Below are positions 55,264 to 61,697 of a stretch of 64,000 nucleotides of DNA, in pieces. How positions within the stretch are numbered: the stretch's first letter is position 1; every line of letters begins with the position of its first letter. The stretch comes from AG25 sp035517615. GTDB lineage: Bacteria > Gemmatimonadota > Gemmatimonadetes > Gemmatimonadales > GWC2-71-9. The notes below the pieces were generated by a model. It was not told where the DNA came from. It searched no databases and saw only the letters and a list, made by a program, of their open reading frames with translations. A program made the translations under genes and the position numbers. Location of the stretch: positions 1-64,000 of the forward strand of contig DATIYM010000023.1 in assembly GCA_035517615.1 (NCBI GenBank), read 5' to 3'.

Positions 55264-55281
55264 TCGGGCGGCGGGGGTCCT

Positions 55282-55608
55282 TCACGCATCGGCTGGAGTG
55301 CGCCTCGCTCTCCGCTGTGGCTTGCGCGGGGTTCGAGCGGACCGCGGAGCCCGGGTCGCACTCGACGTCGCGGCGATGCGGCGCGGCGGGGTCGGCTCCG
55401 GCTCCTCGTCTTCGTCGGCCGCGTCGTCGAGCAGGCCGCCGAGCTCACCCGCTTTCTCGAGCGCCAGATCGCGCAAGGAGCGCAAGCGCTCCCCCAGCTG
55501 ATCGCGCAATCCCTCACCGGCTTCCGGCGCAAACAGCAGCGCGAGCGCCGCTCCAACCGCAACGCCAATCGCGAATGGCCCGAAGGTGGAATTACTGCGC
55601 TCGCTCAC
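55282..55608 (-). CDS. YtxH-domain small protein
   Basis: 108 residues: one short membrane segment (FAIGVAVGAALALLFAPEAGE, the YtxH signature), a helix with RDQLGERLRSLRDLALEKAG, an acidic patch, then an Arg/Pro/Ala-rich basic tail. GTG start overlapping the aldolase stop (GTGA). Confidence 0.88.
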   Translation of the reverse strand: MSERSNSTFGPFAIGVAVGAALALLFAPEAGEGLRDQLGERLRSLRDLALEKAGELGGLLDDAADEDEEPEPTPPRRIAATSSATRAPRSARTPRKPQRRARRTPADA

Positions 55609-56993
55609 TCACCTGCCTCGAGATCATCCGGTGCCGCGATCGCGACGGCCCGCGGTGCGGCGTGCGAGTCGAGCGGCGGTTTCACGCAACGATCCACGAT
55701 GGCCCGCGTGCCCTTCAGCCGCAGCTTGTCGAACACGTACGAAAAGGTCTTTTCGAGGTCCGCACCGATCGCGCCGCGCACGTCCTCGGGGAGGTCCCAC
55801 ATCCGCCGCTTGAAGGGGCCGATGGCCTTCTTGCGGCTCTTATAGTAAAACTGTTCCTCGGTATCGCCCTTCTTCCACTCGTCCTTGCATTCGGCCTTCA
55901 CCCATTCTTTGAGCTCCTTGCGCAGCGCCGCCGGGAGACTCGGATGGTCGAACACCATGCTCTGGTAGTTCGTGGCCAGGTGAATTTCGACGGCCCGGCA
56001 GGCCGGAAAATTCCCGAACGCTTCGAGCGGCAGGGTGGACGCCCCATGCTGCACCGCCCCGCCCATGCCGTACTTGGTCCGCGCGTCGTGCGACAGCGCC
56101 TTCAACGCTTCGAGGTCGAGCTGCACGCGGGCAATCGTGCCATCCGGTAACACGACGCCACCATGGCTCGTGCCGGTCTGGACGGAGATCTTGCTCAATC
56201 CCGCGTACCCGCCCAGTCGCTTGAGCGTGCGCAAATATCCATCCATGTAGGCTCGAAGCTCGTGGACATCGGAGTTCTTGCCGCCCACTTCCCCGATCTC
56301 GCCCCCAACCGACACGGTGACGCCGTCCGGCTCACGATCGCGGATGTACTGTGTCAGCTCGGCCGCCCGTTCGTAGTTGACCCGTTGCTGCTCGTCCAGC
56401 GTGGCCTTGGACAGATCGACCAGCGTCGACGTGTCGATGTCGATGTTGTAGAACCCGGCGTGCAACTCCTCTTCGATCAGGGCCCGAATGGCGGACAGCT
56501 CGGTCTCCGGATCGACCGCGTATTTCTTGGCGTTCACCTGGACGTGATCGCCCTGAATGAACAATGGACCGGTGAACCCTTCCCGCAGGGCGGCGGCGGT
56601 GGCCACAGCCAGGTACTCGGCCGGCCGCTGGCCGGTGTAGCCGATTTCGCTGCGCGCGATCTCGAGAATAATCGACCCGGCATCGAGCTGCTTCGCGGCC
56701 CGAAACACGGCGCGCATCGAATCGTACGCCAGCACGCGAATGTTGATCGCGGGTGTCGTGAATACCGGGATCTCGCCGCGCCCCTGCGCCATGTAGAGCT
56801 CATGGATCGATGCCGGCCGCACGCCGGCACGCTGCCCGATTTCCCAGATCAGCCAGCGCGCTTCGTTTTGCTCGTCCGGCGCCCCGAACGCCACCTGCCG
56901 CGCAAGCTTGTCCATTGCTGCGCTTTGGCGCTCTTTGGCGCTGTCGAACGCGCGCACCTTTTGTTCGAGGGGAAGCGGGGGAGCACCGGCCAT
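55605..56993 (-). CDS. Class II fructose-bisphosphate aldolase (long form)
   Basis: 462 residues, about 100 longer than E. coli FbaA. Zinc and substrate motifs: FIQGDHVQVN, GGEIGEVGGKNSDVHELRAY, QTGTSHGGVV and GAVQHGASTLP. N-terminal helical and C-terminal (KKAIGPFKRRMWDLPEDVRG) additions are typical of a long class II aldolase clade. It probably serves glycolysis or gluconeogenesis; other ketose-bisphosphate substrates are possible. Pyruvate kinase lies upstream on the same strand. Confidence 0.9.
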   Translation of the reverse strand: MAGAPPLPLEQKVRAFDSAKERQSAAMDKLARQVAFGAPDEQNEARWLIWEIGQRAGVRPASIHELYMAQGRGEIPVFTTPAINIRVLAYDSMRAVFRAAKQLDAGSIILEIARSEIGYTGQRPAEYLAVATAAALREGFTGPLFIQGDHVQVNAKKYAVDPETELSAIRALIEEELHAGFYNIDIDTSTLVDLSKATLDEQQRVNYERAAELTQYIRDREPDGVTVSVGGEIGEVGGKNSDVHELRAYMDGYLRTLKRLGGYAGLSKISVQTGTSHGGVVLPDGTIARVQLDLEALKALSHDARTKYGMGGAVQHGASTLPLEAFGNFPACRAVEIHLATNYQSMVFDHPSLPAALRKELKEWVKAECKDEWKKGDTEEQFYYKSRKKAIGPFKRRMWDLPEDVRGAIGADLEKTFSYVFDKLRLKGTRAIVDRCVKPPLDSHAAPRAVAIAAPDDLEAGE

Positions 56994-57040
56994 GAGATCT
57001 CCGCGAAGAAGTGTGAGAATTCGGGTGGTGTTCGGGGAAT

Positions 57041-57823
57041 TTAGACCCCGCTCACGTCGATGGCCAGTCCGTCGTACGCCGGCTCGATGCCGCTTGGCAG
57101 GCGTCCCAATAATTCGGCGTGCGGCGTTTCGTGGGTGAGATGCGTGAGAAACGTGCGGCGGGCCCCGATCGCCTGAGCCGCGGCGACGGCTTCGGGAATC
57201 GACAGATGGAGCGGGTGTGGGCGTGAGAGCAGCGCATTGAGCACCAGGACCTCGAGCCCCGCGAGCTGCGCCCGGACCGTTTCAGGAATCGTCTTCGCGT
57301 CCGTGACATAGGCGAGGGCGCCAATGCGATAGCCAAACACCGTCTTCGACCCGTGCGGCAGGGTGAACGGGAGGACCCTGAACCCCGCGATGTCGGTCTC
57401 ACGGTCGGGCTCGATCGCGTGTGCCCGCAGCTCCGGTTTGGTCGTCCCGGCCGGAGTGACGATGGCGGGATCGAAGATGTAGGGAAATCGTGTCGCGAGC
57501 TCGGCCAGCGTGTCCGTGGGTCCGTACACCGCGAGCCCGTTCGACTGTCGCACCGAGATGGCGCGAAGGTCGTCGATGCCGTGGACGTGATCCGCATGGG
57601 CATGGGTGAACAGCACGGCGTCCAACTTCCGGATATCCGCCCCGACGAGCTGCAGCCTGAGCTCGGGCGGCGTGTCGATCAAGAGACGGCGGCCATCGGC
57701 TTCGATCAGCGCCGAGGTGCGGGTTCGCTTGTCCCTCGGATCCGGTGACGTGCACGTACGGCAATCGCACCCGACCTGCGGCACGCCGAAAGACGTACCG
57801 GTGCCGAGCAGCGTCAGCCGCAT
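57041..57823 (-). CDS. MBL-fold metallohydrolase, PhnP-like
   Basis: 260 residues; GTGTSFGVPQVGCDCRTCTS at the start includes the CxCxxC segment of PhnP-like phosphodiesterases, and the metal motif THAHADHVHGIDDL is intact, with later His/Asp ligands (LPHGSKT, VTDAKTIP, HLTHETPH). Likely a cyclic phosphodiesterase; the substrate is unknown. It starts 1 nt after the pyk stop. Confidence 0.92.
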   Translation of the reverse strand: MRLTLLGTGTSFGVPQVGCDCRTCTSPDPRDKRTRTSALIEADGRRLLIDTPPELRLQLVGADIRKLDAVLFTHAHADHVHGIDDLRAISVRQSNGLAVYGPTDTLAELATRFPYIFDPAIVTPAGTTKPELRAHAIEPDRETDIAGFRVLPFTLPHGSKTVFGYRIGALAYVTDAKTIPETVRAQLAGLEVLVLNALLSRPHPLHLSIPEAVAAAQAIGARRTFLTHLTHETPHAELLGRLPSGIEPAYDGLAIDVSGV

Positions 57824-57824
57824 C

Positions 57825-59228
57825 TCACACCTCTTCGACCTTGAGAAGATTCGTCGCCCCGGAGACCTCCCAGGGCACGCCGGCGGTCATCACGATGCGG
57901 TCGCCAGGCTTGGCGAACCCATGTTTGAGAATCAGATCGCGCACGACGGCCAGCATCGCATCGTAGCCTGGCACCTGATCTACGCGGACCGGAGTCACGC
58001 CCCAGACGAGCGCGAGTTGCCGGTAGGTAATCTCCTCGGTCGTCACGGCGAGGATGGGCACGGGAGGACGGAGCGCCGCGACCTTGCGCGCGGTGAATCC
58101 GCCCTTGGTGAGCGTCACGATGAGCGGCGTCTTCAACATGCGGGCGACGGCGCTGGTGCCGAGGGCGATGGCATCTTCCACCGAAACACGTTCGCCTCCG
58201 GCCGACGTAAACCGGCGGTCGGCTGTGCTCTGTCCCTCACGCTCCATCTCGCGAATGATGCGGTCCATTGCGCGCACCGCTTCGATCGGATACTCCCCGA
58301 CCGCCGTTTCCGCCGACAGCATCACGGCGTCGGTGCCATCGAGAATGGCGTTCGCCACGTCGGATGCCTCGGCGCGCGTGGGGCGAGGGTGATGCACCAT
58401 CGATTCGAGCATCTGGGTCGCGGTGATGACCGGCTTCCCGCGAATGTTGGCTTCGCGGATCAATCGCTTCTGGACGATCGGAACGCGCTCGAACGGCAGC
58501 TCCACGCCCAGGTCGCCGCGTGCGACCATCACCGCGTCGCTTCCCGCGAGCAGCTGCTGCAAACTCTCGAGCGCCGTGGCCTTCTCGATTTTCGCGACCA
58601 GCTTCACCGTGGGGGGGACGAGCCGGCGCAGCTCCGCGAGATCCTCGGCGCGGCGCACGAACGACAGCGCGAGGTAGTCCGCACCGTGCTCGACGGCATG
58701 GGCGACATCCTCACGGTCTTTTTCGGTCAGCGCGGGCGCGGAGACGTGCAGGCCCGGGAGGTTCATGCCCTTGTGGGAGGTGAGCGTGCCTCCGTCCACA
58801 ACCCGGCCCTCGACTCGCGGTGCCGCGATCCGAATAACCTGGACCGAGAGCAGTCCGTCGTCGAGCAGGATGCGCGCACCGACGCGAGCATCCTTGGCCA
58901 GATCGGCGTAGGTCGTGGGGATTTCGTCGGCGGACGCGACTTCCTCGGGCGCAAACACCACTGTCTCGCCCGTGGTCAATTCGCGGGGCGCGGCAAGATC
59001 GCCGACGCGAATCCGCGGACCCTGAAGATCGACCAGCACGGCCACCGGTTGACCGGACCGCTCCGCCGCACAGCGCACGCTCTGAATCCAGCGACCCCGC
59101 TCCTCGGGCGTGCCATGCGAGGCGTTGATCCGGAACACATTGGCTCCGGCTTCGAGCATTCCGGCTATCGCTGCTTCGGTGCCCGTGGCCGGGCCGATGG
59201 TCGCGACGATCTTGGTTCTGCGGATCAA
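57825..59228 (-). CDS. pyk: Pyruvate kinase
   Basis: 467 residues. Motifs: RRTKIVATIGPAT, FRINASHGTPEE, the catalytic lysine in VKLVAKIEKATALESL, the metal/substrate ARGDLGVELPFERVP and GKPVITATQMLESM. The C-terminal allosteric-type domain is present (TKGGFTARKVAALRP). TTG start at 59228 with GGGAG 6 nt upstream. Confidence 0.97.
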   Translation of the reverse strand: MIRRTKIVATIGPATGTEAAIAGMLEAGANVFRINASHGTPEERGRWIQSVRCAAERSGQPVAVLVDLQGPRIRVGDLAAPRELTTGETVVFAPEEVASADEIPTTYADLAKDARVGARILLDDGLLSVQVIRIAAPRVEGRVVDGGTLTSHKGMNLPGLHVSAPALTEKDREDVAHAVEHGADYLALSFVRRAEDLAELRRLVPPTVKLVAKIEKATALESLQQLLAGSDAVMVARGDLGVELPFERVPIVQKRLIREANIRGKPVITATQMLESMVHHPRPTRAEASDVANAILDGTDAVMLSAETAVGEYPIEAVRAMDRIIREMEREGQSTADRRFTSAGGERVSVEDAIALGTSAVARMLKTPLIVTLTKGGFTARKVAALRPPVPILAVTTEEITYRQLALVWGVTPVRVDQVPGYDAMLAVVRDLILKHGFAKPGDRIVMTAGVPWEVSGATNLLKVEEV

Positions 59229-59400
59229 ACGTGTTCTCCCATGGGAAGTGAAGCTCGTGCGGCACAGTACCGCACGGCGCCGGCTAAGAATCGCTGGAAC
59301 CCCTCCGGTTCCACCAGGGCGGCGCGGAATCGTGCGGTGCAGCCGCGGGTTCGCTCGCGTCGGAGCATCGCCCCGGGGTCAACCTAGCCTGGACAGGTAG
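59229..59400 (-). other. pyk leader with two hairpins
   Basis: The region upstream of pyk has no gene. It holds two perfect 7-bp inverted repeats: CGTGCGG/CCGCACG (59256-59276) and TGGAACC/GGTTCCA (59295-59313). They may be leader structures or remnants of a terminator; no known riboswitch is recognised. The remaining gap up to 59522 shows nothing else. Confidence 0.4.
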
Positions 59401-59522
59401 CGCCGAAAACGCGGGCCCCAGTAATCCACATTCTGCTCTGGAGATCACAATGTGGAAAACCAGGCGCTAGAGCCGGGCGGCTGAAGTTACCTCTGGGGGG
59501 AGACGTCAATCGTGCTGGGGCG

Positions 59523-59984
59523 TCACGGCACAACGCTGATCTGCTTCTCGTCGAGACGGCGGCGGAACTCGAGCAGCAGATGGACGGCTCGCGTGATGGC
59601 GGAAGCGGGAACGCCTTCGATCGATCGCGCCGCCAGGCGACGCTCGAGCTGCCCGGCCCGAAGCAGGACCTCGAAACCGCGCCGTGTGAGCGTAACCCGC
59701 ACGCCCCGATCATCGTCGGCATCGGGGGTGGTCTCGAGCATCCCCTTGCTCTCGAGGCGCTGAATGAAGGTCGTCGCCGCCGGGCGCGAGATCCCCAGCG
59801 CCTGAGCCACGTCCTTGGGGCGGGCTCCCGTTTCGCCTCCGGCATCAACGGCCGCCAGCACCTCGTGCGCCTTATGCGAGAGGCCATAGGCGCGGAAAGC
59901 GCGGTCACCGGAGCGCCCCAGGGCGGCACCGGCCTCGCCGATGGCATTCCCGAGCAGCAGCGCGAGCGCGGCGCGATCCGTCAT
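59523..59984 (-). CDS. MarR-family transcriptional regulator
   Basis: 153 residues with a winged helix-turn-helix (KDVAQALGISRPAATTFIQRLESKGMLE), wing (TPDADDDRGVRVTLTRRG) and dimerisation helices at both ends. The ligand and targets are unknown. The ATG is inside a nested palindrome that is probably its own operator. Confidence 0.92.
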   Translation of the reverse strand: MTDRAALALLLGNAIGEAGAALGRSGDRAFRAYGLSHKAHEVLAAVDAGGETGARPKDVAQALGISRPAATTFIQRLESKGMLETTPDADDDRGVRVTLTRRGFEVLLRAGQLERRLAARSIEGVPASAITRAVHLLLEFRRRLDEKQISVVP

Positions 59985-60026
59985 ATGGTTAACATGTTTA
60001 TGATTAACATGCTAATGATATGACGG
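59978..60026. promoter_or_regulatory. Nested palindromic operator of the MarR gene
   Basis: Perfect 9-bp outer arms CCGTCATAT (59978-59986) and ATATGACGG (60018-60026) enclose two copies of TTAACATG (59989-59996 and 60004-60011, 15 bp apart) and the near-palindrome ATTAACATGCTAAT (60003-60016). The local AT-rich character stands out. It covers the MarR start codon, as expected for autorepression. Confidence 0.65.
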
Positions 60027-60054
60027 CCGAGAGTCAAGATCGGGAGCCCGGGTT

Positions 60055-60417
60055 TCAGCAGGTCTCGGACCAGTCCACGGGAGCGGTCGTGCCACAGCGA
60101 GGACAGCTGAGCGTCGCGGGGCGGCCTTCGAAATCTTCCCGCTGGTGGCAGCGGGGACAGACGGCATAGGTGTTGACCACTTCCCTGCCCTGCCCGCCGA
60201 GGGTGGGGCGCAGCACGCCGGTGCGCAAGACGATGCTCCAGCGGTCGGGCGGCGTGCGACGCACTCGCACGTCTTCGGCCTTGAGCCGGACGCGGTGGCC
60301 GCGAACCTCGACAACCACATGCCCGTCGGAGGACTCCTCGAGCATCGGATACCACGCGCCGCGGCGCAAAATGTCCGCGATGCTATCGGTACATCGTGCC
60401 CAGCCAAGCGGTGCCAT
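60055..60417 (-). CDS. Zinc-ribbon protein of unknown function, copy A
   Basis: 120 residues. The N-terminal beta-rich domain (GWARCTDSIADILRRGAWYPML, then RTPPDRWSIVLRTG) is followed by a C-terminal zinc ribbon with CPRCHQR and CPRCGTTA. Paralogous to 61195-61596. No known family recognised. The ATG at 60417 is supported by GGGG upstream. Divergent from the MOSC gene, 39 nt away. Confidence 0.75.
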   Translation of the reverse strand: MAPLGWARCTDSIADILRRGAWYPMLEESSDGHVVVEVRGHRVRLKAEDVRVRRTPPDRWSIVLRTGVLRPTLGGQGREVVNTYAVCPRCHQREDFEGRPATLSCPRCGTTAPVDWSETC

Positions 60418-60456
60418 GAGTGAACCCCATGATATCACTTTTCGATAGATTCCGTT

Positions 60457-61113
60457 ATGCAATCGCTCGGCACGATCGTTCGACTGCAGATCCAGCGCTC
60501 ATCGTTGAAGACCGGTGTATCGCGCGCGCGCGTGTATCACCCCGCGCCGTTGCTACCGGTGAGCGTGTTGTACGTGAGCCCCGACGGCGTATTCGGTCTG
60601 GGACCGGACGGGAGCTGGTTGATCGACATTCATCACCGCGCGCACCCCGATTCCAAGAATCCGGGCGGCGAGAACGGCATCTCGATCGGGTTCAGCGGGC
60701 ACTACGATGCGATGCGCGAGCGGTTCGGCGATCGGATCGAGCTGGGCTGCGCCGGCGAGAACATTATTGCCGAACTGCCGCGACGCTGTACGCTCGATGA
60801 GCTGCGCGCGGGACTCGTGATCCTCTCCCCCGCCGGCGCGGAACGCCTCCGGCTGCGGGTGCTCGACGTAGCGCACCCCTGTAAGCCGTTCACCGGCTGG
60901 GCGCTCGCCCACACGGTCGAGCCGGAGATATTCAAGACACACCTGCAGTTTCTGGAAGACGGAACGCGAGGATTTCTGCTCGCGACGGAAACCGCCGCGC
61001 GGATTTCAGTGGGAGACCATGTCGCCGTGCTCGACGAGCGGGAAGCGGGAAGCGAGAAGGGGGAAGCGGGAAGCGGGAAGCGGGAAGGGGAAAACGAGAA
61101 GCGGGAAGCGTAG
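60457..61113 (+). CDS. MOSC-domain protein with repeat-encoded tail
   Basis: 218 residues. MOSC domain (about 60-195) with the conserved cysteine region AHPCKPFTGWAL, related to the C-terminal domain of molybdenum cofactor sulfurases and to YiiM-type proteins. Unlike most, it has an N-terminal segment with a GENGISIGFSGHYDAM stretch. From about residue 194 the sequence becomes Glu/Gly/Lys-rich (EREAGSEKGEAGSGKREG), read from the GGGAAGC array; the ancestral gene probably stopped near there. Confidence 0.85.
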   Translation: MQSLGTIVRLQIQRSSLKTGVSRARVYHPAPLLPVSVLYVSPDGVFGLGPDGSWLIDIHHRAHPDSKNPGGENGISIGFSGHYDAMRERFGDRIELGCAGENIIAELPRRCTLDELRAGLVILSPAGAERLRLRVLDVAHPCKPFTGWALAHTVEPEIFKTHLQFLEDGTRGFLLATETAARISVGDHVAVLDEREAGSEKGEAGSGKREGENEKREA

Positions 61114-61194
61114 GCACGGCGGCCGTCCGCTTCCCGCTTCGCGCTTCACCCTTCTCGCTTCCCGCTTCTCGCTTCCCGCTTCCCGCTTCCCGTC
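61036..61194. repeat. Long GGGAAGC heptad array with inverted counterpart
   Basis: Tandem GGGAAGC/GAGAAGC units on the plus strand (61036-61110) face the reverse-complement units GCTTCCC/GCTTCTC (61128-61194), with about 17 nt between, giving a potential stem of over 60 bp. The first half encodes the tail of the MOSC protein; the second half abuts the stop of the convergent zinc-ribbon gene. Confidence 0.85.
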
Positions 61195-61596
61195 TTAGCT
61201 CATGTCATCCCACGCGAGCGCCGCGTCGGTGTGGCAACGGTCGCATTTCAGCTCGCGGATGTCGCCCGAGAACGCCTGGCGGTGACGGCAGCGGGGGCAG
61301 ACGGCATAGGTGAGCGGGAAGGCGCGCCCGACGCGTTGCAGCTCGCGCGGTTCGCAGCGCACGATGCTCCACCGCTCCGGCGGATGATACCGGATCTCGA
61401 GGAACCGCCGATCCACCGGCACGTTGCGCCGGTTCACGTCGAGGACGACGATGTGACTCGAGGAAATTCTGACCACGGGATACCACGCGCCACGACGGAG
61501 CAGATGCGCGCCGATTTTTCCGACACGCGCCCAACCTTTGGCTTGCAGTCTGGTAGCTGTGAGCGGCCGCGAAGCGTTCAGTAAGGGATTGTTCAC
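61195..61596 (-). CDS. Zinc-ribbon protein of unknown function, copy B
   Basis: 133 residues, paralogous to the gene at 60055-60417: shared GWARVxxI, LLRRGAWYPV, RWSIV and TYAVCPRC, with zinc-ribbon cysteines CPRCRHR and CDRCHTDA. GTG start at 61596. Both copies end in Trp-containing tails (DWSETC, AWDDMS). Function unknown; the double CxxC module suggests nucleic-acid or protein binding. Confidence 0.75.
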   Translation of the reverse strand: MNNPLLNASRPLTATRLQAKGWARVGKIGAHLLRRGAWYPVVRISSSHIVVLDVNRRNVPVDRRFLEIRYHPPERWSIVRCEPRELQRVGRAFPLTYAVCPRCRHRQAFSGDIRELKCDRCHTDAALAWDDMS

Positions 61597-61630
61597 GGCT
61601 ATAATGATACGGGCGACAGCAAGGGCCGGT

Positions 61631-61687
61631 CGTGACAGAGGTCACAGGCCTTGCGGGAGCGGCGCGTGTGACCCCTGACACACGCGC
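61631..61687. promoter_or_regulatory. Two CRP/FNR-like palindromes
   Basis: CGTGA-N6-TCACA (61631-61646) and TGTGA-N6-ACACA (61667-61682) each match the CRP-type TGTGA-N6-TCACA pattern at nine of ten half-site positions, 36 bp centre to centre. The second also forms a perfect hairpin GCGCGTGTG/CACACGCGC (61662-61687). They lie about 40 and 75 nt upstream of the zinc-ribbon gene B start and just after the nrdJ stop. Confidence 0.4.
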
Positions 61688-61697
61688 TATTCTTGGT

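Noticed and set aside
59229..59400. Riboswitch in the pyk leader
   Set aside because: Two hairpins exist, but no conserved core of a known riboswitch class is recognisable.
61036..61194. Repeat array as a CRISPR locus
   Set aside because: Units are 7 nt with no spacers and no cas genes are present.
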